Source: Margaritifera margaritifera (lineage: Eukaryota > Mollusca > Bivalvia > Unionida > Margaritiferidae). From it: a stretch of 64,000 nt of DNA. A model generated the notes under the pieces. The model saw nothing but the letters and a program-made list of their open reading frames with translations, searched no databases and was not told the origin of the DNA. A program made the position numbers and the translations under genes. The first letter of the stretch is position 1. The number at the start of each line of letters is the position of its first letter. The stretch lies in assembly GCA_029931535.1 (NCBI GenBank), contig JAQPZY010001684.1, positions 3,870,001 through 3,934,000 on the forward strand. The letters are read 5' to 3'. Below are positions 45,724 through 58,039 of the stretch, one piece after another.

Positions 45724-48120
45724 AATAAATGAAACGTGTTGATGGAACACGAATTCTCTACGACACATCCTGAAAAAATACCTAAACACAAAAATCAGCT
45801 GAACGGACGGACAGACGAATGGACAAGGCAACACTGTATGCTCCTACTACCACATTCCTGGTCATTCATAAGAAAACATAGAAACAAACAAACAAGGAAA
45901 ACCAATAATATCTGTAAAAAGAAATAAAATATCTTATACTTTACACATGTATACAAAGGAAAAATGACAGTATTATCGTGTAAAGTCAAAAAGAAGGTTC
46001 ATAATTACGTAGCATTTAAGTCACGAGGTACTAGCAAGTGTCTTTCATATTTATAACATAACAACCCGATCTACCCTTTCAAAGGGCACGTTGAGTCACG
46101 GTTCGTTGGGTTACTTCTACAATGTACTATTGCCCGATTGTTAAAGCCAAAATTATAGTGTTTAAATTTTCTTCCGGCTTTCCGTGAATTTCTTTGGAGC
46201 AGTGGGAAGATTTGTATTTGAATTAATCCGATTGGCCATCAGCAAGTATATACAGAAATGTATAGAGGCACGTTTGATACATGAAATAAAATAAAATCTA
46301 CCCCATGTACAAACATTCGATCAATGCAAGAGATAAATACTAATTAATAGTCGGTATAAATACCATTTTTCTTGTCAGAGTTTATCAATTAGAGATAAAT
46401 CGTTTTAATATAGGGAGTTGAGTTGAGTTGTGTGAAAGTATACAGTAGTAGGCTTGAGAGATTTGTGATCATATGTTGGATTTGTACTCACAAGAGTTGC
46501 ACGTGGTAGTATCAGGATATATAATTGTGCGTGCCAAATGAAAAGTTAATCAGCACCACGAGAAAAAGCCTATCGTTAGAAAAGTGTATTTCAGAAAGTG
46601 TATTTACACCGAGGACAGACACATGATTTCTAATGTTCATATCAAACGTTTTGTATGATTTTGGCACATTGGTATGGGTATAATTTCAACTGATTGTGTT
46701 TGTGTCTGAGGAAGATCTGTGGTTGAGGGAATTATTTATAAAAGCATGGACATTGACTTGGAGTGGCTATCCCATGTGTTCTTCCGCCTTCTGCATTGTT
46801 AGCCGCTGATGGAGGAGGGGGCTATAATAAATGCAATCCCAGTTTGCATTGATGTCTAATTAGAATATTTATTAAGGCCTTGCTCACTTCAATTAGAGAT
46901 AAAGTGTGGCTTATTTATCCAAAAACCTGATTAAAATCAAGAGCTACATGTCAGTAAGTAGATCGGACAGGCACCGACAAAAGGTCATGTTCTGTTGACC
47001 TTTGAGTCACCAATCAACTTTCATTTCACTGAAAGTGAAAAACGTCATTCGGAATATATCGTTGCCAACGATAAATGTCCTTAGCACGAAATGCTTTCTC
47101 AAATAGGACACTAAAATTATGTGAACAGGGAATTATATAGATCACCTGAACATGAGTTGTATCGACGCCTGTCAGATCTCCCTTAATTCGAGTTAAGTAT
47201 ACTATATTCGAACTAGGCATGATTTCAGAAGAAAAAAAAAGTAACCAGCATGTACAATTTGATACGTTTTTACTGCTATCGATACAAATCCCTTTGTGCA
47301 AATTTACATAAAATCGTTCCATTATGCCTTTGCATACAATGGACAGGTCTGTACCATAAGGATTAAAGCATTATGTCATCGTCGTTCCCTGCCATCGGTC
47401 CATTACCATCCTCACTAGAATTTCAGATAAAATTCTGGGAATTACCTTCACATTAAAACAAGCTTTGGAAAAACAATTTTCAACTATCTAAAATATTCCT
47501 TACAAACAATACGCACGCTTTTTTCTCGGGGGGGGGGGGGGGGAAGATGCGGGTGTGATAAAAATGTGTATTTTAAAGAAATATCAACCACTCAGGATCT
47601 GACCAATTTCTGAATCAAATGGTAGCCGGGTGGGCAACCAAAATAAAAGAACCTGCTAACCAGTACCTTAAATTCAATAGCCTAGAGAGGGCGCTTTGAT
47701 ATGGAACTGTTAGCTTAAGACGTCTTTCTTTTTATCATTGTTATTATTATTAATTAGTCTATTTTGCGAAATATTTATATCCATAATTGTAACATACGGG
47801 CTACAACATCCTAGATACCCGCTTCCGGTAGGTGAAAACATTCGGTTTACTCGCCTTATCTCAAATTCTAATATCAAAAAATTTCTCAAAATTAATTTTG
47901 GAAATTTGAAAAATATATCAACATTTTATTTGCAAGAAATATTTAGTTGTAAAACAAAAACAGCAGGCTAGAGGGATTTCTTCCGCTATGAAAGTCAAAG
48001 GCCTAAACAAATAAAAGCCGATTCAATCACTTTCTCGAATGAGCCCATGTATCGATTTTGATTGGTTGAATGCCTTGATAATGTGATAGTAAAATGTTTG
48101 AAAATGTAGAACAACGTTTT
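45724..48120. other. intergenic, nothing recognised
   Basis: No gene. A G homopolymer lies at about 47,528-47,542. The short frame at 47,738-47,971 has no features. Confidence 0.4.
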
Positions 48121-48179
48121 CGTGTAGTACTACTTGTACCCCACTTGGTAGGTTAGTTCCCAGACAGTAAACTTACTTT

Positions 48180-49080
48180 AGGCCAACGTTTGAGATAATC
48201 GCGTCTTCGGCGTTGGGTATATGCCGTTGGGTCAACGTCGGACCATTCTTCAATTGCTGACGTTGCAAAAGAACTAGTTGGACAAACGTTGTTCAGCGGT
48301 TATAAATGTGACATTGGAAAAACACTAGCTGTGTTGTGGTTGTAATGCCGACGTTGGGATATTCCGTTGGCCCAATGTTGGGCCAAGTTTTTCCAAGTGT
48401 AATATTGTCTACCTATAAAACATGTCTCTAAATATATACATAAGCGTGAGTTATTTCATTTGCTTTAAATGTAATTTCGTTCTCTCATATCTTTCTTTGT
48501 CCTTTCTTCGCAAATTCCACCAAAGAATCACGTGACGCCGCTTACAACTAGATATGTAGAACCCGTATATGAAGCAGAGTATTTCTTTAAACGGTTCAGT
48601 ACGTGATCGTATTTTATTTTATTGTTGAAATTTTACTCTACAGTTATCGGAATGTCTTTCGTATTGTATCATGTTAGTAGATTTGTTTTTATGAACTTAG
48701 GATTTCTATATTTACATATATTTGAGAACTATATTCTGTACATAAATTCCAACAAATGTTCGTGGAAACCAATCGGCACGGTTTGATGGGCCAACGTTAA
48801 CCCAGTGGAGACCAACGTCGGCTCTATTTGGCTAAATGATGCTGGTCCAGCGTCATTTTGCTCGTTGGCTCTCTGTTGGGCCAACTTGTCAGGCTAATAT
48901 TATCCCGACGGATAATCATAATACTGTGACATTAGTCTGACGTTGATTTAACAATCCTCACCGTTGGGACAACATTAGCCCAACAGAGGGTCAAGGAGCA
49001 AACTGACGTTAGGTCAACGGCATTTAGCCACGTTGCGCCGCCGTTAGAGGCAACTTTGGCATAACGTAGGAGTGTTAATA
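48180..49080. repeat. repeat rich in CAACGTTGG-like words
   Basis: Two blocks (48,180-48,400 and 48,780-49,080) are packed with GGCCAACGTT, GCCGACGTTGGGATA, GTTGGGCCAA and their complements, separated by about 380 bp of ordinary sequence. The near-palindromic words recur at irregular spacing of roughly 20-60 bp. This looks like the two ends of a non-autonomous element with subterminal motif arrays. Boundaries and superfamily are uncertain. Confidence 0.65.
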
Positions 49081-50106
49081 GTGTTGTTGCCCTTACGGCA
49101 ATATATCTACTAAAATAGAATACGTTCTTTCTATTTGGCAAATTTTCACTCTCACCTGTTTTCCCTAATCCTCTACCTGCCGTAAGCGCGACCACGATAC
49201 ACCTACCTACAACTTACCGGCCCTGAACAGGTAAAAGAAATAAAGAGCCGAAGGGACTGGCAGCCAGTCTACCCATTGATCTACTTGAATTCAACATATA
49301 GTAACTCAGACCTTGTATTATATTTCTAATAGGCCATGTGCTCCAAACAAAAGATGTGTCTGACCCTGAATAATGGTGTAATTTTTGCAACAAATCAGGG
49401 TACGTCAAAATGGGTAATTACCTATGATCTCTTCCTAGGTCATTCAATGATCGCTTGATCTGCATGTTCTAAGCTGTTATATGCAGTTCACGTGACTTAC
49501 TTAGAATGGCATTCGCAATCACTGGTTTATTTCTGCAGTATAACTTTTGTATTTTCCTGGTTTAACGCTTTAGTCACTTTATGTATGCACTACGCAGATT
49601 CCTGGTGCCTGTTTGCTACATTTTTCGATACCGAATGACATTAACAGCCGTGGTGCGTTTTGACACAGTTACCAGAAAATTGTTTCTCCTTGAATTTGCT
49701 ATTCGGGAGTGTTAATAACCTTGGTTATGATCAAAGAAAACAGATTAATATTTAGAATTCAATTTGTAAATTTTTGAGCCAAAAAGAGGTCTTATAGTAC
49801 GTATCCCTTTACAGTTGATAATAATGACACTAATACTTTATTTAAAGAGGGTAACACAGCGGCACAAATTATTATAATAAAAGTTTCTTCACCACTTGTT
49901 ATGATAGTTTTCTTTTCCCCGCTTATTATGTCTGCGCGATGTAAGGATTCTGATTTCCCGATGGCTCCCATAAAAATTTATTGGCGGGGAAACTCTCGGA
50001 TCGAAAGAGAGAAAAAGAGCATTCTGACATCCCTTACGGATGTGTCACTCCTTTGCGACGTACGATGGTTACATCGCTGGGGTGCGAGAGGATACCAGGT
50101 TCAAAC
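49081..50106. other. intergenic, nothing recognised
   Basis: No gene supported. Confidence 0.4.
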
Positions 50107-50783
50107 TGTAAGGAAAGGCAGAACTCTAAAAATGCACCGATGCGATTGCTTTTTATTAAGTCGAACTCTATATAATAAATTACACATGTGAAGTTATACA
50201 CTCCAGATATAAAATTACACATAAAATTATTATATTCATTCGAAGCTTACCAACTTTATACAGTTCTGGAATTTCTGTATTTTAAAACATGATGTAAATA
50301 ATTAAATATCGAAGGAGCCAAAGATAGCCAAAAATATACTTAAAATTTAGCAAGAAACCTATATTTCTAACTAATACCGAAATCGTTTTGTAGTAAATAT
50401 AAAATATTGAATGCTGGACCTTAAATGCCGAAATATCATGTTTTGTAACTTTTAATTGTATTATATTTCTAAAATTAATTATTATGGAGCACGAAGTTGG
50501 CACCGAAATCGCTTTCAAGAATATTCTAATGTTACAATTACAAATACATATAAATTCCAAGTAAAAGCTTAAACAATCCATAAAACATTATATTTCACAA
50601 CTGATATTATAGGATAAAAAGCAACACAGGAGAAAATGTAAATATTTCCCACAATGTCCTCAAACAACAATTTAATTGCATTGTGCCACTAGAAGAAAAA
50701 GACTTTAAAATGTAATAAAATATATTTGTCTCTTGCCTGTAAGGAAAGGCAGAACTCTAGAAATGCACAGGTGCGACGGCTTC
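50107..50783. repeat. pair of short direct repeats
   Basis: About 44 bp beginning GTAAGGAAAGGCAGAACTCT occurs at 50,107 and 50,738 in the same orientation with several differences. The interval is AT-rich and has no gene. Confidence 0.7.
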
Positions 50784-51707
50784 CCCAAGCATTTGAACGG
50801 CCGTTTATATAGAGCTTGGGCATGGAATGCGTATCCTTGCTCCATAAAAGGCTACACGTTAAAGCAAATGGACTCGAGCTTGTGCTCTGGAGTTGCGAGA
50901 CTGTTGCATAACGCATTCTTTGCCCAACATGGTCCGCAGGTTGAATAAAGCTCTCGTCACCTGACTTCAGAGTTTATGACCTTCCCAGCACTAATATATG
51001 TTTTCAACTTACAGACGTAAAGCCTGGAATCATTTGCTAACGTAAACGATTTTCTGCATAGCATCTTTACTGTCTAACGTTACTTAACATACTAGAGTGG
51101 GATATAGGAGGAATCGCTGCAATATATTTCTGCAATGTAAAAGCATCATAACTTTCAGTTACTACACATTCTGTTGTTATAAAAATTTAAAAAAATTTGA
51201 ATTGTAACAATAACAATTGGATTTTATGAAAAATCGTAGAAAATTCAATCGTAACAAAAGTAATCTCTAGTGCAGCCCTCTTACTCAAGTTAATAAATTA
51301 TTTAATAAAGGTAGATGGTGAAGGGGTGTAAATCCAATGGGTTAGTGTTATCCAGGCGGACAACTAAGGATATTGGAACTCAACTGGCTCAGGCCTACAT
51401 ACAACCGTACCTAGAGAACAATAGGATGGAAGGGGAGACGTGGAAAAATGGATTTACTATTGTCACCAAGGGGGCCCACTCAACCTCTTGTTCCCAAAGA
51501 ATTTTTCAAACCTTTGTTTGGTCGACGTTAGATACTTAACACCTGGTGTTGGAACCTATGCATTAGTTGATTGAATGTTTAACGGAACATCGGCATCTGA
51601 AAGGTTATACAGTGCCGGAAGCACACTGGAGAAAAGTGTTTTGCCCAGAGACAGAGGAGAGTTTCCGATATGATCCGTTTTGACAGGATCCTAACGGATA
51701 CTTCTCT
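50784..51707. other. intergenic, nothing recognised
   Basis: A 74-codon frame at 51,315-51,539 has ordinary composition but no family I recognise, and no continuation. Confidence 0.35.
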
Positions 51708-52217
51708 GAAGGCGAGTCCGGCACACTAACAACCCATGCGCTGCGGCTTTTTCCTATGCCTTAACACAGGCATTACAAAATCTTAAAAGTATTAAGCAAA
51801 TAAATATAAAACTTATAAAAGAAATATTTTCAAAAACAAAATTGTCATCGTAAATTTGTCTCCAGGCTAGAAAACATGTATACGCAGTTAATATGAGGGT
51901 AGAAGAAGCGTTTGAAAAAAAATCTGTAGAGTACGGAGTACATAAATTTCAGCACACCAAATTTCATTATAATTTTTAATGTAGGCGAATTTTTAATGAA
52001 GGAGAGTCCGGCACACTAACAACCCAGGCGCTGCGGCTTTTCCCTATGCCTTAACACAGGCATTACAAAATCTTAAAATTATTAAGTTTTAAAACTAAAT
52101 TTTCATCGTAAATTTGTCTCCAGGCTAGAAAACATTTATACGCAGTTAATACAAAGGCAGACGAATAGTTTGTGTACATACATTTCAGCAGACCAAATTT
52201 CATTATAATTTTTAATC
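51708..52217. repeat. tandem duplication, ~290-bp unit, two copies
   Basis: Both units begin GAAGG(C/A)GAGTCCGGCACAC and run collinearly through CTTAACACAGGCATTACAAA and GTCTCCAGGCTAGAAAACAT to CAAATTTCATTATAATTTTT. The second copy has internal deletions of about 40 and 30 bp. Confidence 0.9.
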
Positions 52218-52596
52218 AAATTTTCTGCATGCATTGAGTGGCATATTGCATTAAGCAAGAAATGTCAAGAATTTATCTGCCACAAAATGCGACAAAATGA
52301 GTTTTATTTTACCTATATATCGCAAAAGAGTCAAAACGTTTTGTAACCATGTAATTTTCTATGTTGGAATAACTCTCTATTACATAACCGCAAATCAACT
52401 ATCAACAAGGCAGAAAAGAACAAAAAAATACGAATTCATTCTAAATTAGCAAAATAAGAATAAGAGAAAAACAACTACAAAATACAATTTTGACTACAAT
52501 AACGCAAAAGGTGTTTGAGGCACCATGTAGAGTGCAAACCTTACTGTTATGATAATATACACAATGGATTAGATGACCAGAAAACAATAAATCAAC

Positions 52597-52614
52597 ACAC
52601 AGACACACACACAC

Positions 52615-52689
<75 letters not shown>
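52597..52689. repeat. compound (CA)n(TA)n microsatellite
   Basis: CA run of about 70 bp followed by TA. Confidence 0.97.
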
Positions 52690-53659
52690 CGTTTTATTTT
52701 TACACAACTCAAACATTTGACAAAAAAAAAAAAAATAGTCCTGAACAAATGCACACCTAAAGGATAAAGATAGAAAACAACTTATGTACATGGAACAAGC
52801 GAACATTCAAAGGACGAAATATAACGATATCTGGCAAAGATCACTATTAACATGGGAATTCCAAAAGGTGTTGAAACTAAGATCTGGGTATAAATGCCTA
52901 ATAGGAGGTGTGTACAAGCACAGCCAAATTCAAAATAAAATATTTGTAGGCCATAGAGATGGAAAGAATTGAAACCCTGAAATGGGAATCCAAACCAGTA
53001 TCCATTTTAAATAAAGAGATGAACGCGAATTCAAATTTGTTTTCAAGACTATACTTTCTATTTTTCTAAATAAAAAAAGCAATATAGATCGGGGGAGGGG
53101 CTACACGCAGATATAAAAACTCTTTCACTTTTGGACTACGGGGAGACACACATACAAACACAACCAGAGTGTAATCAACGATTTTGTAGCTTACCTCTAC
53201 TTTCATTAGTCTCCAGTAGCTATGTTCTTTCTCCACTAAATATAATGGCCGCGATGTCGTATAGCCTATCCTCTACTGAAAAATGCCGTTAAACCCCACC
53301 AAAACATACATTCTTTTTTTATGCTTTTTAATATTTTTATCTTTACAGAATCATTGAAATTCAAAATGAATTGGGATTTATGAACGTTCGATTCACTGCG
53401 TCTAAAAATATCGACAGGGGCATATGTCAGAGGAGACATCAACGCAGTTCCAATCTGGGTGTGTGATACAGAAATACAGACCGAACATCTGTATCAAACG
53501 ACAGACCAACCATGTACGATTAAATAGGTATGTAATAAACAGCTAAACTGATGAGGGTAATACCACAATATGCAATGTACAGTTATTGATAAGTAAAGTT
53601 TACCACTGAATAAACATTTATTCCTATTTCCAACGGTATGAGTCAGAAATGGAGTTCTG
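52690..53659. other. intergenic, nothing recognised
   Basis: No gene supported. Confidence 0.4.
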
Positions 53660-54250
53660 AGTAGGTTAGGACGTATATAAGTCTAACATGGATGAATCAA
53701 TGTGATCATAAATACAAATACCTAATCCATGTCAGTAAAACATAAAATGTAGATCACCGTGACATTCTTTAGTTTTAAAGGTGTAGTAGCAACAGAGATG
53801 GATTCTGTTATCAAGTTTCATGATTGGAACATAAACAGCATCCAAGAAATGAACTTTTAGAACAAAAATTGAAGAATGTCTCTGAACATCAAATATAAAT
53901 CACAGAGACCTCTTTTGACACAAAGGATGTATAATTTATCAAGATGCATCCACATATCAAGTTTTATGATTTTCGGTAGGACAGTATGCAGATAACATGG
54001 CAAAATCTATTGTGGTCATGAGCTATATGCAAAAACTTAACCAAAGGCAGTAAAAGATGAAATATAGATCACGATGAGCCTCTTTTGTTATAAAGGTGTA
54101 ATAGTAACAGCCATTCATTTCACGATTCTGACATGAACAGTGCCTGAGAAATGAACACAAAATTCAACCCAAGTCAGTGAAGCGTAAAATATGGTCGATA
54201 TAGACCTACTACTGAAATGAAGGAGTAGTGCTTATCAAGATGTCATATTT
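53660..54250. repeat. degenerate ~190-bp repeat, about three copies
   Basis: Phrases recur in the same order: (T)CAGT(G)AA..(G)(T)AAAATATAGATCAC.(G)TGA, CTCTTTTG, AAAGGTGTA(A)TAGTAACAG, TTCATGATT..(G)ACATGAACAG and GAAATGAAC. This is an ancient tandem or clustered repeat. Confidence 0.6.
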
Positions 54251-54279
54251 TTTAAAATAAAATTAGAAATAAGATATAC

Positions 54280-54284
<5 letters not shown>

Positions 54285-54332
<48 letters not shown>
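54285..54332. repeat. (TA)n microsatellite
   Basis: TA run flanked by GTGTG and GTATA. Confidence 0.95.
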
Positions 54333-54335
<3 letters not shown>

Positions 54336-55914
54336 AAGAAATTGTCAGTGATCAATTGTTATAAGAACAATGAAAATTAATATTTCCTACCTATAGTCCA
54401 TTTCTATGAACATGATATAGACCCCACAGATTTATTGAATTTGCAGACAAAGATCATTATGAAAACTGAATATAATAATTTTCAACCACAAGAAAAATGA
54501 AAATAATCATATATGTCACAAAATGAAGTTTCAATGGAATATTTGTGTTTTGGTCTTTCCTTATTTCTCAGTAGATAGGTTATGTTAAATTGTAAACACT
54601 TTCCTTTCACAGTTGGATCCCATTTAATCCTAATCACTAAATTAGACTTGTTGGTTAGCTGGAGAACAAAAGATAATCTAGCTTCTATAGCCTGCGTCCG
54701 AGGTTTATGGCAATGTTTAATACCCTCGGAAAGTAGGTCACAGTGACTGTGACATTTTGCATGATAGACTTTCAACCAAAGCTGTGCAAATATTGCAAAT
54801 TTGGTAGTAACATATTAAAAAATAGGGCTGTAAAGATGACCTCTATACGGTTCGAGTATTAGTGGTAACCGGTTACAAAATTTGGTAAATGGTTAACTGA
54901 CACCCCCTGACCTCTTAACACCAAACACATTTAGTAAGCTGAGTAAATGTATAAAGAAATTGAAAATATGAATAAATTTTCTCACCCTCAGCTTTTTTGC
55001 TCAGATGTAGCCCGGTGCTATATATGTACCGTAATCCGCTATTCTCAGATATGATACAGAAGGGTAAGTTGGAATGTACTTTGATTAACACTATTAAGGC
55101 GTCTTGCAGTTTTGCATCTAAGTTGTTTTAACACTAGCAACAGATAAGTTCCACATTTAGCGTTTGAGTGATCCTGACAATCGGCCCAATTGGTTACTGC
55201 ATGAAACGGCAAAGAATATAACGAAAGAATTAAAGGTAGAATGCATACACAGAGCTCATTAAAAACCAAGCGAGAACTATCTTTGTGTAAGCAAGTGCAA
55301 CCTATAGATTTTACAAACAAGAAACTTTGATTATGCTGTTATTCTTTCCAATTCACACTCTGTACATAAGCTGTTTCTTACAGTAACGGTTTGGGTATTG
55401 TATTACAGGTACCCTTTTCAGCCCTATTAATAAGATTGTAATTAGAGCCCAGATGTTATGCTTAAAACAGCGCTGAATAAGATCTGACAAGTAGGTTTTA
55501 GTGAGCAAGTTTCGATGTACAAAACACCTTCGTAAAAAATGATTTCAGTTTCGTCTCAAGAGGATTAGGTTTAGAATCACATCTTCTGCCATCAGGACAG
55601 ATGGGCGGAATGATGTATCATACATACAGTCTGCTTCTCCATGCAGGATTCAACATGCTAAATATGTAGTTTACTGATATGCAGGGGGCAAGTCTTTCTT
55701 CAGAAATAAACTTCTTTTCTAGTCTGATGCGAATACCGAAAATCTGGTCCATTTTGATGCATTGAGAATTGTATCATTACAAAGTTATGCGAAAACACAA
55801 GAATGTAAACATTGTCAAACATATTTCTTAACAAAGATCAAATGAACAAAAAGTCAAACAGTAGTATCCGATAGCTGGATCAATTCAAGGTCATTATTAT
55901 TTTACTTTTTGGGA
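54333..55914. other. 3' flank of the protease-like gene
   Basis: No gene called. Frames at 54,482-54,775 and 55,045-55,320 on the minus strand lack family features. The 3' UTR of the protease-like gene must begin at 55,914. Confidence 0.35.
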
Positions 55915-56390
55915 TTATGGACCAGTTTCCATGTCTCCTTCAGTTATTACACTGGATTGGTCTAAGCCCAGAGCCTCCAAAACGCTTCCAATAGGTGTCA
56001 TAGCACATTCTCCTGATGTAATTGATCCGATGGCAATTCCGATTAATTCTAGCCTTATTTTTCCATTTGGGTTTTTCTTTACAACGTAAACACCTGCACC
56101 TGAATCTCCAGAAATAAAAAATGGGTCATTTCCAACATTTTGTATTAAGAACTGTCCCTTCATTATAAAAGTATTAGAACTGTAGCCATGGGGAATAGGC
56201 ATGCCTTGGGGAAGTGAGAGAGAGGCATTGTGTACTTTAAACATGGGCCCATCCAATACAAGTAATCCTTGTGTAAGTCCTGTGGACCTGCCAAACTTAT
56301 GAACGTCTCTCGCCATACCTAGTTTATGAAGATCCGGGTGTCCTATCACCACTCCATCTTCAAAAGATGGTGAATTTTCTTGAGAAAATC
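55915..56390 (-). CDS. protease-like gene, 3' exon
   Basis: Acceptor ATCTTTGCAG|GATTTT, then 157 codons and a TAA stop. It carries KFGRSTGLTQG and the nucleophile motif GDSGAG. The C-terminus ends EGDMETGP. Confidence 0.9.
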
Positions 56391-58039
56391 CTGCAAAGAT
56401 AAGGTTTATTCAGTTTAATGCTTCTTTCAGAGATCAAGGATGATATTAAATTGACATCATATGAAATCTGATATTAGACCAAAACAAAAACGACATAGCA
56501 TGTAAAAGGCCAAACAAAATTTGCAAATTATTTGTTATTTTGTTTTGTTTTTTTAAAATTATTTTTAAGAGTATGGGATGAGGGCTATTTAAACATTGTA
56601 AGTAAACAAGGTTGCACCTAACTCTCCGAAAGTGTTTCTATTGCCGTATTTAGTTTTTGGAGACAAGAATTGTGCTACTTATAAGACATTCTGAGGTAGG
56701 CAGAGCGTTCTCTCCTCTAGGAATTTAATACAGCAGACGCATTGCTTATTGGAACAGAAGAGTATATTCATTTTACTTCAAAGCCCTAATTGCGTAAACG
56801 AGAATTATGTCAAATTAACCTAGTGGATATTGTCCTTTTGAAAGAAGTTGAGTAGAAACTGAAAAAGTTCTCGTCCATGTCAATGTCATAAAACTTTACA
56901 AATATTGTTATTTTATTTTAAATATGTAAGCTACTAGTACAATGTACACTAAAAATCCAATCAAAATGTCCTACCTGATCTTGATAGTTGGTGGGAGCCC
57001 ATCCATACAAAACTACCTGGGTCAACTTTTCGCTTTGTCTGGTCGATGCGTACCAGAGCTGCATCGACACCAATTTTCGCCCGTGGATCAAACTTTTCTT
57101 TGACAAAAGTTCCACATAGTCTAGTGCCATCCGGGAGACCTGATTCGATATCAGCGGGTTGCACTATTTGCGTCAGGGTTGAGTTCCTGTTTATTCCCAA
57201 AACATGAGCACACGTCAGAAAACCTATATCATTGGGGCCAAGTCTCACGAATGGTCCAAGGGTTCCGGCAAAAGGAAAGCCCGATGCTCCTATGCTGCAA
57301 CCCATTCTGAGGGGATTGTTTAAAAAATGAGGATGTGGGTTAGATGATAGTCTTTGAGCTCCGTTCATTCCTAGTGAGAAGAAACCTTCGCGAATATCTG
57401 TGGGATAATAGTGTTTATCAAATTTCAGTTGCTCCGGAAAGAATTCCTCTCCATAAGGAATGACACCTTTAAGTCTACAGTAAAGCAATATTGACGTTTG
57501 CTCAAAGATACACTCTTTTTTTGATTTAACAGAGCTTGCAGAAATTGCTTCAAGAGTGCTGTGGATTTCGAAAAGATGTTCCCCATGTTCATTGATCAAA
57601 AGTTTTATGATGGCTGCATCGTCTGTGTTAAATGACACCCTTTTGTATATCTTTTGCAATCGATTTTCTAAAGGTTCCATTTCAATTTCATCAAATCTTC
57701 TGTAAATCATCGGTAAACCAAGAAATTGTGAGAACTTTGACACAATATCAGCCAAATGGAAACAAACTAATACCACTTCGCCTGCCTTTCCCTCCCTGTG
57801 ATCTAACCCCAGCCACACAGCGATGGTATTGTCACCGAAATCTTCTTTCCATTTCTTACTTATGTATGCCATTATGATACATAATGCTTCCTTGCTATTC
57901 TTCGCAAGTATAACTTCCAGTAAATTCTTTAAAACAGAATCAGTTCTCTTTACCGACAAAAACACTTCTAGTTTTTCTTTACAGAATTCATCCAAGAACA
58001 TTTCATGTATCTCCATTCTCCAGTCAGATGATTGAAGAT
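55915..58039 (-). CDS. trypsin-fold serine protease-like protein with a novel N-terminal region
   Basis: Two exons, 58,039-56,975 and 56,390-55,915, join through a split glycine codon (SRSG|FSQEN) at a GT..AG intron of 584 bp. Counting from the Met of MEIHEMFLDEF, the product is about 505 residues. Residues 1-230 are hydrophilic and probably helical (EKLEVFLSVKRT, LLEVILAKN), with no domain I can name. From about 236, GCSIGASGFPFAGTLGPFVR starts a chymotrypsin-type fold: His271 in FLTCAHVLG, Asp318 in IGVDAALVRID, Ser444 in FISGDSGAGVYVV. All three catalytic residues are present, so activity is plausible. There is no signal peptide, which suggests an intracellular role. The layout recalls the NAL1-like or HtrA-like cytosolic proteases more than secreted trypsins. 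An acceptor at 58,040 means there is probably an upstream exon. Confidence 0.85.
56391..56974 (-). other. intron of the protease-like gene
   Basis: GT..AG intron with no embedded gene. T-rich low-complexity sequence near 56,530-56,560. Confidence 0.85.
56975..58039 (-). CDS. protease-like gene, long 5' exon
   Basis: Begins after TTTTATTGCAG|AT and ends CAG|GTAGGA in phase 1. It holds the unassigned N-terminal region and the fold's first half with His271 and Asp318. A Met eight codons in (MEIHEM) is the first internal start. An in-frame ATG lies before the acceptor (58,091), but the strong pyrimidine-rich acceptor makes that unlikely. Confidence 0.88.

Noticed and set aside
57632..58035. plus-strand frames
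   Set aside because: Antisense shadows of the protease-like gene's long exon.
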